In this document: piece by piece, positions 55,985 to 64,000 of the stretch | Position numbering within the stretch: the stretch's first letter is position 1 | Layout: every line of letters starts with the position of its first letter | From: Streptomyces albus subsp. chlorinus | GTDB taxonomy: Bacteria > Actinomycetota > Actinomycetes > Streptomycetales > Streptomycetaceae | Assembly (NCBI RefSeq): GCF_013302895.1 | Contig: NZ_VJOK01000001.1 | Location: 4,048,858 to 4,112,857 of the forward strand | Direction: 5' to 3' | DNA: 64,000 bases | Program-made: the position numbers and the translations under genes | Notes under the pieces: generated by a model | What the model saw: the letters and a program-made list of their open reading frames with translations, nothing else | Told to the model about the DNA's origin: nothing | Databases searched by the model: none

Positions 55985-58900
55985 ATGACCACGCAGGAAC
56001 AGCGGAAAGCCCACGTTCCCGACAACGTCGCCCGGTGGAACGACACCCGCACCGATTACCCCCGTGACGCGCTGCTTTCGGAGCTGTTCGCCGACTGCGC
56101 CGAGCGGCATGCCGATGCGCCCGCCCTCGTATGGCCGGACGGTCGGTGGACCTACCGGGAGCTGCTGGAGCGCGTGCGCCGGGCTGCCGCGCGACTGCGG
56201 GCGCGCGGCGTGCACCCCGGGGACACCGTCGGGGTCCTGCTCGAACGTTCGCCCGACCTGGTGGTGGCGGCCCTGGGAATCCTGGAGGCGGGCGCCGTCT
56301 ACCTGCCCCTCGACCCGGAACACCCGGCAACTCGGCTGAACGGCGTTCTCGACGACTCGCACACCCGCTGTCTGATCACCACCGAGGACACCGCGGCCCC
56401 GTTGCGCACGCGGGCGGAAGTGCTGTCCCCCGCGGACATGGCACGGCCGGCTCCGGCCGGCACGGTCACCCGGGACACCGGCAACCGCGAGGCCACGGAC
56501 GCGGCCTACCTCGTCTACACCTCCGGATCGACGGGTGCGCCCAAGGGAGTCGTCTGCACGCACCGGGGTCTCGTACGCCTCGTCACGGCGGACAACCCCT
56601 CGATCCCGTCGGCCGGCGACCGGCTCCTGGCGACGACGCACCCGACCTTCGACGTGTCCTGCTACGAGATCTTCTGCACCCTTCTCAACGGCGCGGCCCT
56701 CGTCCTTCCCCGCGGCGACGACCTGCTCAGCAGTGAGGCGCTCGCCCGACTCCTGGAAGAGCGGTCCATCACCACTCTGTGGCTGAGTGCCGGGCTGTTC
56801 CACCAGCACGCGGAAACCGCACCGGGCATGTTCTCCAGGCTCCGTTGCCTCATGGCAGGCGGGGACGCGCTCAACCCGTCCGCGGTCAGGGCGGTACTCG
56901 AACACGGCCGCCCGCGCTTCTTCCTCAACGGGTACGGCCCGTCCGAGAACGCGGTGTTGTCCACCACTCACCGGATCACGGAGCTGGCCCCGGAGGCCGA
57001 ACTCGTCCCCATCGGGCGGCCGGTGGACAACACGACCGCCTATGTCGTGCGGTCCGACGGGCACCTCGCTGACACCGGCGAGCAAGGCGAACTGTGGCTG
57101 GGCGGCGACGGCGTGGCCCTCGGCTACCTCAACGACCCGGAGAAGACGGCGCAGCGCTTCCTGCCCGACCGTTTCGGCACGGACCCCGACGGGCGCCTGT
57201 ACCGCACTGGGGACGTCGTGCGGCAGCGCGACGACGGCGTGCTGGAATTCCTCGGCCGTCGCGACCGGCAGGTCAAGGTCCGGGGGTTCCGTGTGGAACT
57301 CGACGAAGCGGAGGCCGTCCTGTCCGCGCACCCCGAGGTCGCCGAAGCGGCTGTGGACGTCGTGGGGCAGGGAGCCGGGGAACGCCTGGGAGCCGCGGTC
57401 GTCAGCGCTTCCGATGCCGACTCCGAGGAGCTGGAACACCGTGTGCTCCGGCACGCCCGCGACCGCCTGCCCGCCTACATGGTGCCCGCGCGGGTCGTCG
57501 TGGCCGACGAACTGCCCCTCAGGACGAGCGGAAAGGTCGACCGGGACCGGCTGCTGTCATGGGTGGGCGAGAGCGGCCCGGAGCGCGGTACGGGAGCCGC
57601 GCCGGAGAACGACGACGAGCGCACCGTTGCCGGGATATGGGGCGAACTGCTGGGCACCGGCGCCCCGGGCAGGGACGACGACTTCTTCGCCCTGGGCGGC
57701 ACCTCCCTGCTCGCCACCCAGGCCGCCGCGGCTGTCCGGCGGCGGTTCCGCATCCGCCCGGACCTCAGCCGGGAACTGGTGACCGCCCTGCTGGCGAACC
57801 CGACCCTGTCCGCGTTCACCGCGCGGGTGAGGAACCTGCTGGACGACGACGGCGCCCAGCACCGCTACGACGCCGCGCGCCCCGATTTCGCCGCCGAAGC
57901 CGCCCTCGACGAGCACCTGCGCTTCGCCGCCCCGCCGGCCCCCAGGCGGACTCCCCCCGCATGCGTGCTGCTGACAGGGGGCACCGGCTTCCTCGGGGTC
58001 CACTTGATCGACCAGCTGGCCAAGGCCGGAGTGCGCAAGCTGTTCTGCCTCACCCGGGCGGGTGGCGAGGCGGAGGCACGTGAGCGGATCACCGCACGTA
58101 TGCACCGCTACGGCGTCGACCCGTCCGTGAGCGCGTCCTGTCTGGCACCGCTTCCGGGGGAGCTGTCCCGGCCCCGGCTGGGCCTGGACGACTCCACCTG
58201 GGACACGCTCGCAGGGGAGACCGAGCACATCGTCCATGCCGGGTCGCAGGTGAACTTCGCCTATCCCTACGAGGCGCTGCGGTCCACGAACGTCGGCGGC
58301 ACGGCCACAGTGCTCCGCTTGGCCGCCGAACAGCGCCTCAAGCCCGTCCACTACGTGTCGACCATCGCCGTGATCGCCGGGTTCGGCGTCGCCGGTACGC
58401 GGCACGTCCGCGAGGACACCCCGCTCGCCCATCCGGACCGCATCTCGCTGGGCTACCCGGAGAGCAAGTGGGTCGCCGAAAGCATGGTGGCCTCGGCCGG
58501 CCGGCGGGGACTGCCCGTCTCCATCCACCGGCCCTACGAGGTGACCGGCACGAGGGACCGGGGGGTGTGGAACACGGACACCATGATGTGCGCGCTCTTC
58601 CGCACCATCGCCGAGACGGGACTCGCCCCGGACATCCCGCTCCCCCTCGACTTCGTGCCCGTGGACTACACCGCCGCACTGGTCACCCACGTCGTCACGC
58701 ACAACGAGCCGGACGGCAGGGTCTACCACCTCACCAACCCCCGCGATGCCCGGCTCGACCTCTTCGTCGACCGGTTGCGCGCGGGCGGCTACCAGGTACG
58801 CACCGTCTCCTACGAACAGTGGGTCGAGACCGTGGCCCGCCTCACCGCGGAGAACCCCGAGCACCCGATGGCCCCCTACATCCCCATGTTCATCGAGCCG

Positions 58901-59104
58901 GCTCACGGCGCGCGGATGTCGGTCAAGGAGATGTACTTCGCCGGCACCTTTCCCGACTTCGACCGGACGAACGCGGAGCGGGCCGCGGCGGACAGCGGCC
59001 TGGTGTGCCCTCCGGTCGACGCGCGGCTGCTCGACCTGTACCTGCGTCACTTCCGTGACGTGGGATACCTGCCGCCGCCGCGGGCCGGGACCCGAGCGGC
59101 CTAG
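55985..59104 (+). CDS. NRPS-like enzyme, adenylation - carrier - thioester reductase (A-T-R)
   Basis: A 1039-aa single-module enzyme without a condensation domain. A domain (about 15-530): YLVYTSGSTGAPKGV, FDVSCYEIF, NGYGPSENAVL, YRTGDVVR and the catalytic Lys in LRTSGKVDRDRL. Carrier domain (about 545-620): DDFFALGGTSLLATQ with the phosphopantetheine Ser. Reductase domain (about 660-1030): VLLTGGTGFLGVHLIDQL and YPESKWVAE (Tyr-x3-Lys). By eye the specificity line reads about D-V-Y-W-M-G-G-V-L-K, which I cannot link to a substrate. It would activate an amino or aryl acid and release it as an aldehyde. GAAAGGAG precedes the ATG. Confidence 0.92.
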   Translation: MTTQEQRKAHVPDNVARWNDTRTDYPRDALLSELFADCAERHADAPALVWPDGRWTYRELLERVRRAAARLRARGVHPGDTVGVLLERSPDLVVAALGILEAGAVYLPLDPEHPATRLNGVLDDSHTRCLITTEDTAAPLRTRAEVLSPADMARPAPAGTVTRDTGNREATDAAYLVYTSGSTGAPKGVVCTHRGLVRLVTADNPSIPSAGDRLLATTHPTFDVSCYEIFCTLLNGAALVLPRGDDLLSSEALARLLEERSITTLWLSAGLFHQHAETAPGMFSRLRCLMAGGDALNPSAVRAVLEHGRPRFFLNGYGPSENAVLSTTHRITELAPEAELVPIGRPVDNTTAYVVRSDGHLADTGEQGELWLGGDGVALGYLNDPEKTAQRFLPDRFGTDPDGRLYRTGDVVRQRDDGVLEFLGRRDRQVKVRGFRVELDEAEAVLSAHPEVAEAAVDVVGQGAGERLGAAVVSASDADSEELEHRVLRHARDRLPAYMVPARVVVADELPLRTSGKVDRDRLLSWVGESGPERGTGAAPENDDERTVAGIWGELLGTGAPGRDDDFFALGGTSLLATQAAAAVRRRFRIRPDLSRELVTALLANPTLSAFTARVRNLLDDDGAQHRYDAARPDFAAEAALDEHLRFAAPPAPRRTPPACVLLTGGTGFLGVHLIDQLAKAGVRKLFCLTRAGGEAEARERITARMHRYGVDPSVSASCLAPLPGELSRPRLGLDDSTWDTLAGETEHIVHAGSQVNFAYPYEALRSTNVGGTATVLRLAAEQRLKPVHYVSTIAVIAGFGVAGTRHVREDTPLAHPDRISLGYPESKWVAESMVASAGRRGLPVSIHRPYEVTGTRDRGVWNTDTMMCALFRTIAETGLAPDIPLPLDFVPVDYTAALVTHVVTHNEPDGRVYHLTNPRDARLDLFVDRLRAGGYQVRTVSYEQWVETVARLTAENPEHPMAPYIPMFIEPAHGARMSVKEMYFAGTFPDFDRTNAERAAADSGLVCPPVDARLLDLYLRHFRDVGYLPPPRAGTRAA

Positions 59105-59189
59105 GAGAGCGCGCACCGGGTTCGGTGCGCGGAGGAACACCCACCGGGGGCGGCGCCGCCCGCGCCGCCCGTACTCGCAAGGAGGACCC

Positions 59190-59630
59190 ATGCGTACAGC
59201 CGTCGTCGGGTCGGGCACGGCCGGGCTCACCGCGGCCTGCCTGCTCGCCGGGGAACACGACGTCACCGTGCACGAAGCCGGGAACCGCGCGGGCGGCGAT
59301 GTGCGTTCCCTCCCGGTCACCGTGGGCCGGAAGGAGGTGCGGGCGGACTCAGGCGCCCAGCACCTGTCCCCGACGGGCTTCCGGGCGCACCGCGCGCGCT
59401 ACCGGCAGGTCCTGCTCACCATGGACGCGGTGCGGGCGAGGGACGAACTGGGCGAACGGCTGGGCAACGCCCGCCTCCAGCCCGCCGGCGGCTGCCTGCA
59501 CGGCCTGGACAGCCAGGAATCCGCCGTCCGGTCCGCGCTCGACGCGATCGGGCGCATCGCAGCGGACACCACGAGGACGGCCGCCTTGAACAACGTCCCC
59601 TCCGACTGCGCACCGGAAAGGACCGTGTGA
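59190..59630 (+). CDS. Miniature FAD-binding protein, probably internally deleted oxidase
   Basis: A 146-aa protein. Residues 1-60 are a typical FAD/NAD dinucleotide-binding start: TAVVGSGTAGLTAACLLAGE, then HEAGNRAGGDVRSLP. Residues 95-125 resemble the C-terminal FAD-contact motif of the same family (QPAGGCLHGLDSQESAVRSA; compare AGHCATHDDSQESALAS in the gene at 52819). The ~300 residues normally between are absent, yet the frame is open and the ribosome site (AAGGAGG) is excellent. Either it is a decayed gene kept in frame or a short protein with a new role. Its stop overlaps the aminotransferase start by one base. Confidence 0.7.
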   Translation: MRTAVVGSGTAGLTAACLLAGEHDVTVHEAGNRAGGDVRSLPVTVGRKEVRADSGAQHLSPTGFRAHRARYRQVLLTMDAVRARDELGERLGNARLQPAGGCLHGLDSQESAVRSALDAIGRIAADTTRTAALNNVPSDCAPERTV

Positions 59631-60949
59631 TGTGCCCCTCCCGGCGACCAGCGGACAGCTTGCGGCCGTCCCGCGCCGTGAGGAGCATGCCCGACGGTAC
59701 GCGAGGGCCCCTGGTCGAGCTTGCCCGCCGGATGCGGGACGACGGCCAGGAGGTCATCGACCTGAGCCTCGGCGACCCGGCGGCGCACGGCTTCACCGCC
59801 CCCACCACCGTCATGGAAGAGGTCGAGAGGCATCTGCGGGACGCCTGCGCCTACACCCCGGAGACCGGCACCAGCGAGGCGCGCGCAGCGGTCGCGCACC
59901 ACTACCGGGAACGGCGCGGCCTCGCGGGAAGCTCACCGTCGGACGTCTGCCTCGGCAACGGCGTCTCCGAACTGGCCTCCCTGGCCACCCAAGCCCTTCT
60001 CGATCCGGGCGATCAGGTCCTCGTCCCCTCACCCAGCTATCCGCTGTGGCGTGACTGCGTCGCGCTCACCGGAGCCGTGGCCGTCCCCTACCCCTGCCGG
60101 GAGGACCGCGGCTGGCGCCCGGACCCGGCCGGTACGGCCGCCCGGGTCGGTCCGCGAACGCGCGCCCTTGTGGTCGTCAACCCGGGCAACCCGACCGGAG
60201 CGCTGTGGCCGGCCGACGTACTGGAACGGGTCGTCGCCGTGGCCCGGGCCGGCGGGCTCGCCCTGCTGGCGGACGAGATCTACGACGAGATCCGCTACGA
60301 CTCCCTGCCCTTCACCTCCACCGCGGCACTCGCACCCGACCTCTTGTGCCTGACCTTCTCAGGGCTGTCGAAGTTCTGCCGGATGCCGGGCTACCGCGCC
60401 GGCTGGATGCTGGCCAGCGGCCCGCACGCGGTGAAGGACGCGTACCTGAGTGCGGTGCGCCGGCTGGCGGCGCTGCGCCTGTGCCCCAACGCCCCGGCGC
60501 AGAGCGCGGTGCCCAAGGCCCTCTCGGCCCCGGTTCTGGCCGGAACACGGCGCGCCACAGAGCCCGGTGGCGCCCTGACGGCGCGCCGGGACACCGCTCA
60601 TGAGGCCCTGCGGAGAATCGAGGGGGCGTCCTGCGTCCGGCCCGAAGCGGCTTTCTACGCCTACCCCCGCCTGCCGCTGGCACGTCGGCGGGCCACGCCG
60701 GACTTCGCGCGGGCCCTCCTGAGGCACGCCCACGTGCTGGTCACCCCTGGCTCCGTGTTCAGCGGCCGGGACGACGGGCATGTCCGTCTGACCACGCTGG
60801 CCGGCCCCGCGGAGCTCGCCGAAGGGATCGACCGCATCGGCGCGTTCCTCGCGGAGGAGCGCGCCCCCGACCGCGCGCCGCCGGCCGCACCTCACCGCGA
60901 AGACCCCCTTCCGGCCCCGCTCCGGAAGGCGGCACGGCTGTCCCAGTGA
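59630..60949 (+). CDS. PLP-dependent aminotransferase, class I/II
   Basis: A 439-aa fold-type I aminotransferase: DLSLGDPAAHGF near the start, YTPETGTSEARAAVA, LGNGVSEL, NPGNPTG, DEIYDEIRYD and the PLP-lysine segment FSGLSKFCRMPGYRAGW. The C-terminal Arg for the carboxylate is in GHVRLTTLAG. Close relatives are aspartate/alanine-type aminotransferases. In this cluster it may aminate the aldehyde or ketone made by the reductase. ATG 59630 overlaps the preceding TGA by one base; GTG 59627 is also possible. The C-terminus is about 30 residues longer than usual and Pro/Arg-rich. Confidence 0.9.
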   Translation: MCPSRRPADSLRPSRAVRSMPDGTRGPLVELARRMRDDGQEVIDLSLGDPAAHGFTAPTTVMEEVERHLRDACAYTPETGTSEARAAVAHHYRERRGLAGSSPSDVCLGNGVSELASLATQALLDPGDQVLVPSPSYPLWRDCVALTGAVAVPYPCREDRGWRPDPAGTAARVGPRTRALVVVNPGNPTGALWPADVLERVVAVARAGGLALLADEIYDEIRYDSLPFTSTAALAPDLLCLTFSGLSKFCRMPGYRAGWMLASGPHAVKDAYLSAVRRLAALRLCPNAPAQSAVPKALSAPVLAGTRRATEPGGALTARRDTAHEALRRIEGASCVRPEAAFYAYPRLPLARRRATPDFARALLRHAHVLVTPGSVFSGRDDGHVRLTTLAGPAELAEGIDRIGAFLAEERAPDRAPPAAPHREDPLPAPLRKAARLSQ

Positions 60950-60993
60950 GAGGAGAAACCCGTGTCCGCTGAGAGGAGAAACCCCGTGTCCGC
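60948..60993 (+). repeat. Duplicated ribosome-binding site and start codon
   Basis: GAGAGGAGAAACCC(C)GTGTCCGC occurs twice in tandem (60948-60969 and 60971-60993). Each copy has AGGAG and a GTG, and both GTG codons are in the same frame. Confidence 0.85.
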
Positions 60994-61675
60994 AACTGGA
61001 AGTGCCATGGCCGAGCAACTCGTGGCGGAAGTGGAACGCCTGCGCGTGTCCGAACCCGTCGACAATCCGCTGCTGACCGTACCGGCCGACGCGGAGCAGG
61101 AGACCGAGCGCCTTCGGCGCCTGGTCGCCGTCGAGGCGCGCGCGCACGCGGCGGAGCTGTCGGCATACGGCACCGTGCTCAGCCGCTTCCCCCGGCCTCC
61201 GGTGGCCGACCTGTGCCTGACCATGGGACGTGTCGTGCACGAGGCCGGACCCAAGCTCGGCCGTGTCGCCGACGCGCTCGGCATGCGCGACCCGTTCAGC
61301 TGTCACCACCCCGCCGCGCACGGGGCGTTCCCGTTCAACGCCGCCCTCTCCCACGCGGCGCAGGCGGGCAACCAGACAGCCTTCGGCCTCGCGGCACACA
61401 CCGACATGGCGGTCTACTACCCCGGCTGCCGCGCCCTGGTCGAACAGCTCCGCAAGAGGAACGCACGGGTGCCGGAAGAGTTCTTCGCGTACTTCGACGA
61501 CCCCGGCGACGAGCAACTGCTCGACCTCGCTGTGACGGTCGTACAAGACGGCCTTGACCGGGGCGACGACCCCCGTGAAGCCGTACTCCACGCCCGCCGC
61601 GTGGAAGAGGCCATCGGCGAAGCCTGGCGTACGGCGGCAGGCGGGACGACGCCGCTGCACATGCAGCAGGGTTGA
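60986..61675 (+). CDS. Cluster protein B, paralogue of the first cluster gene
   Basis: A 229-aa helical protein; GTG at 60962 would add eight residues. It is homologous over most of its length to the gene at 52100: RRLVAVEARAHAAELSAY, MGRVVHEAGPKLGRVADALG, AAHTDMAVYYPGCRALVEQL and VQDGLDRGDDPREAV. The conserved E-x3-H-x2-E pattern and the His-Thr-Asp motif suggest a heme-oxygenase-like fold with a metal or substrate site, as a tentative guess. The two genes bracket the biosynthetic operon. Start choice is complicated by the duplicated ribosome site. Confidence 0.65.
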   Translation: MSATGSAMAEQLVAEVERLRVSEPVDNPLLTVPADAEQETERLRRLVAVEARAHAAELSAYGTVLSRFPRPPVADLCLTMGRVVHEAGPKLGRVADALGMRDPFSCHHPAAHGAFPFNAALSHAAQAGNQTAFGLAAHTDMAVYYPGCRALVEQLRKRNARVPEEFFAYFDDPGDEQLLDLAVTVVQDGLDRGDDPREAVLHARRVEEAIGEAWRTAAGGTTPLHMQQG

Positions 61676-62232
61676 GAGCCCGCCGAGCCGCCCGCACCCG
61701 TCGGGCCGGGGAGGCCGGACGATCCGCCGCCCCGCGCTGTCGAACGGGAACAGCCGTGCCCCGCCGCGCCCAGCGGAAGCCAGGAGCGCAGCGCCCATGC
61801 GGACCACTCGCACCCCTACCGCCCCCACCGCGTCCTGTGCACATCCCTCAACCGCCCCTGGCTGACAAGGCGGAGGACGCCCATGCCGACAGCCCCGAGG
61901 ACTGGTCGAAGGTCCTCGGCAGCCTGACGCACGTCCAGTGGCGCGTCTACGGCGGTCCCGCCTCTCCCCGCCCGGTCTCCCCGGCCGGGGCCGGAAGCCG
62001 GCGCCTCGACCTGAGGAGAACCTGGACGCCCGTTTCCTCCAGGGCGCCCCGGCTCCGCTGGAAGCCCTACGCGACGTGTCCGTGGACCAGTCGGTGGCCC
62101 TCCTCCAGGACCGCGTCATCGTCTCCGGCGTCGTCGCGCGGCGGCGCGACGGCACAACGCCCTCGCCGATGCACGACCGGCAGTGACGCCGGCCACCTCG
62201 GACCGGCTCCGTCAGGGCAACGCCACGAACGA
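61676..62232. other. Gene-free region after the biosynthetic cluster
   Basis: 557 bases without a convincing gene. A plus-strand frame ending at 62186 includes LRDVSVDQSVALLQDRVIVS, which looks protein-like for about 40 residues, but has no good start and may be a gene relic. Confidence 0.4.
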
Positions 62233-62269
62233 CACAGGGCCCCACCGTCGGAACGGTGGGGCCCTGTGT
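62233..62269. terminator. Strong hairpin, probable terminator of tRNA-Ser
   Basis: Perfect inverted repeat ACAGGGCCCCACCG / CGGTGGGGCCCTGT with a short loop, just downstream of the minus-strand tRNA. Confidence 0.8.
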
Positions 62270-62288
62270 TCAGCCCGGTGAGGCTGGG

Positions 62289-62373
62289 CGGAGGATACGA
62301 GATTCGAACTCGTGAGGGGTTGCCCCCAACACGCTTTCCAAGCGTGCGCCCTAGGCCACTAGGCGAATCCTCC
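62289..62373 (-). tRNA. tRNA-Ser (GGA)
   Basis: A class II tRNA of 85 nt on the minus strand, starting GGAGGATTCGCCTAGTGG, with anticodon loop TTGGAAA (GGA), a long variable arm (GTTGGGGGCAACCCC) and a T-arm with GTTCGAATC. Confidence 0.95.
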
Positions 62374-62507
62374 GCCGAGAACAATACAAGACGCCGAGGG
62401 GTGCTCGCGAACGCCCTCCGGGGGGCTCGCCCGGGGGGTCTTCCGAGGCGGGTGGGGCGGGGAGGGGGAGGTCGTCGGGGGCGGGGGGAATCGGGTACGC
62501 TGGCGAC

Positions 62508-62597
62508 CAGCCCCTCACGTGGCGCTATCTGACTGAACTCCCCCAGGGCCGGAAGGCAGCAAGGGTAGGTCGGCTCTGGCGGGTGCGTGAGGGGCGT
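62508..62597 (+). ncRNA. ffs: Signal recognition particle RNA, small bacterial type (4.5S)
   Basis: The conserved SRP domain is present: GGCCGGAAGGCAGCAAGGGT and the matching GGTCGGCTCTGGC, with closing ends GCCCCTCACG and CGTGAGGGGC followed by TTT. In actinobacteria ffs stands directly upstream of dnaX, as here. The exact ends are approximate. Confidence 0.92.
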
Positions 62598-62655
62598 TTG
62601 TGTGCGAGGAGCCACCTGGCGCCACTTGTCGGTGGTCGCCTATATCGTCGGGGGT

Positions 62656-64000
62656 GTGTCGTCCCTCGCCCTGTACCGCCGCTACCGCCCCGAGACCTTC
62701 GCGGAGGTCATCGGGCAACAGCATGTGACCGACCCGCTGCAGCAGGCGCTGCGCAACAACCGGGTCAACCACGCGTATCTCTTCAGCGGCCCGCGCGGCT
62801 GCGGGAAGACGACCAGCGCGCGCATCCTGGCCCGGTGCCTCAACTGCGAGCAGGGGCCGACGCCCACGCCCTGCGGTGCGTGCCAGTCGTGCCGTGACCT
62901 GGCGCGGAACGGGCCCGGGTCGATCGACGTCATCGAGATCGACGCCGCCTCGCACGGAGGTGTGGACGACGCCCGTGAGCTGCGCGAGAAGGCGTTCTTC
63001 GGCCCCGCTTCGAGCCGGTACAAGATCTACATCGTCGACGAGGCGCACATGGTGACCCCCGCGGGGTTCAACGCGCTGCTGAAGGTCGTCGAGGAGCCTC
63101 CCGAGCATCTGAAGTTCATCTTCGCCACGACCGAGCCCGAGAAGGTCATCGGCACGATCCGCTCGCGGACGCACCACTACCCCTTCCGGCTCGTCCCGCC
63201 GGGAACGCTGCGTGACTATCTGGCCGAGGTGTGCGAGCGCGAGCGGATCCCCGTGGACGAGGCCGTGCTGCCGCTGGCCGTCCGGGCCGGGGCCGGCTCC
63301 GTGCGGGACTCGATGTCCGTCATGGACCAGCTCCTCGCCGGCGCGGGCGACGACGGTGTGACATACGCCATGGCCACCGCGCTGCTCGGCTACACGGACA
63401 GCGCGCTGCTCGACGACATCGTGGACGCCTTCGCCGCGGGCGACGGGGCGCGCGTGTTCGAGGTGATCGACCGCGTCATCGAGGGCGGTCACGACCCCCG
63501 CCGGTTCGTCACCGACCTGCTGGAGCGGCTGCGGGACCTGGTGATCCTGGCCGCCGTGCCGGACGCGGTCGAGAAGTCGCTGATCGACGCGCCGGGCGAT
63601 GTCGTCGAACGGATGCGGGCCCAGGCGTCGGTCTTCGGCGCCGCCGAACTGAGCCGCGCCGCCGACATCGTCAACACGGGGCTGACGGAGATGCGCGGCG
63701 CCACCGCCCCCCGGCTGCAACTGGAGCTGATCTGCGCGCGGGTGCTGCTGCCCGCCACGTACGGGGACGAGCGGTCCGTACAGGCCCGCCTCGACCGCCT
63801 GGAACGGGGCGCCGCCCTGGGCGGCTTCACCGGGGGCGGCCCCGCGGGTGCCGGCACCGGAGCTGGTACCGGCACCGGCCCAGGCACCCATGCCGGGGTG
63901 CCGGGCGGGCCGGGTGCGCCGGGCACTCCCGGAGCCGGGGTGATGCCTCCGGCCGGGTCCGCGTCCGGGTCGGGCGCCGCGTCCGGGTCGGGCGCCGGGG
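62656..64000 (+). CDS. dnaX: DNA polymerase III subunits gamma and tau (5' part)
   Basis: The 5' 448 codons are inside the window. The AAA+ clamp-loader ATPase begins SSLALYRRYRPETFAEVIGQ, with Walker A FSGPRGCGKTTSARI, the zinc site C..C..C in RCLNCEQ..CGACQSC, Walker B IYIVDEAHMVT and sensor FATTEPEKV. The collar domain follows, and after about residue 380 a Gly/Ala/Pro-rich tau linker begins and runs out of the window. GTG at 62656 starts at the family's N-terminus; no clear ribosome site is seen and the transcript may be leaderless. It belongs to replisome clamp loading. Confidence 0.95.
   Translation, partial: MSSLALYRRYRPETFAEVIGQQHVTDPLQQALRNNRVNHAYLFSGPRGCGKTTSARILARCLNCEQGPTPTPCGACQSCRDLARNGPGSIDVIEIDAASHGGVDDARELREKAFFGPASSRYKIYIVDEAHMVTPAGFNALLKVVEEPPEHLKFIFATTEPEKVIGTIRSRTHHYPFRLVPPGTLRDYLAEVCERERIPVDEAVLPLAVRAGAGSVRDSMSVMDQLLAGAGDDGVTYAMATALLGYTDSALLDDIVDAFAAGDGARVFEVIDRVIEGGHDPRRFVTDLLERLRDLVILAAVPDAVEKSLIDAPGDVVERMRAQASVFGAAELSRAADIVNTGLTEMRGATAPRLQLELICARVLLPATYGDERSVQARLDRLERGAALGGFTGGGPAGAGTGAGTGTGPGTHAGVPGGPGAPGTPGAGVMPPAGSASGSGAASGSGAG

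Noticed and set aside
61938..62186. An 82-aa frame after the biosynthetic cluster
   Set aside because: Only about 40 residues look protein-like, there is no ribosome site, and the start part is a GC shadow; listed only as a possible relic.

Overview
The window is chromosomal DNA of a Streptomyces (or very close relative). GC content is very high, codon third positions are almost all G or C, GTG starts are common, and the marker genes are typical of the genus: purM, DUF3073, vdh (valine dehydrogenase), bldC, a DUF6274 protein, hrpA, an ffs SRP RNA next to dnaX, and Scr1-type XRE regulators. It divides into a conserved core, two decayed integrated elements, a signalling/cell-envelope block and a small biosynthetic gene cluster.

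Core, left part (1-18440). The purM 3' end, DUF3073, vdh, a conserved gene and bldC are followed by a tRNA-Asp, hrpA, a SanA-like protein, a TPR/Sel1 protein, a secreted DsbA-like thioredoxin translationally coupled to a CcdA-like transporter, a His/Gly-rich membrane protein, a Glu-Asp-Phe tRNA cluster, and a membrane metallophosphoesterase divergent from a zincin-type metallopeptidase gene.

Element 1 (18441-24258) is a prophage relic. It splits the metallopeptidase gene inside its HExxH motif at an 8-bp core. It carries a complete paralogue of that gene whose core-equivalent site is altered, a methyltransferase, a small H/C-rich protein, an Scr1-type regulator locus, and a serine-recombinase fragment joined to a capsid fragment. 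The severed 3' end of the host gene lies at 24259-24316. A lipoprotein-like gene, a DEAD-box RNA helicase and tRNA-Lys follow.

Element 2 (28117-36032) is inserted in tRNA-Lys with a 46-bp att duplication. It mixes small genes of the kind found in actinomycete integrative elements, a broken XRE gene, a NUDIX hydrolase, a three-repeat type I-E CRISPR remnant, an XRE/TPR regulator, a second pair of small H/C-rich protein plus methyltransferase homologous to that of element 1, and a decayed phage lysis module. In both elements a hairpin separates the small-protein gene from the methyltransferase gene. This recurring pair is the best candidate here for an undescribed cargo system.

Core, middle part (36033-51289). 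This holds an alpha/beta hydrolase, a PAP2-diacylglycerol kinase fusion, a second PAP2 phosphatase, a two-component system, an unusual Ser/Thr kinase with an extracellular FKBP domain, a D-Ala-D-Ala carboxypeptidase and a BCCT transporter pseudogene.

Biosynthetic cluster (51290-61675). A LuxR-type regulator is divergent from eight tightly packed co-directional genes. They encode two paralogous proteins at the two ends, an FAD oxidoreductase and a miniature derivative of one, a HisF homologue that seems to lack one catalytic acid, an MDR oxidoreductase, an adenylation-carrier-reductase enzyme and a PLP aminotransferase. This suggests reductive release of an amino-acyl thioester to an aldehyde or alcohol, followed by amination and oxidation. 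The window ends with tRNA-Ser, the SRP RNA and the start of dnaX.
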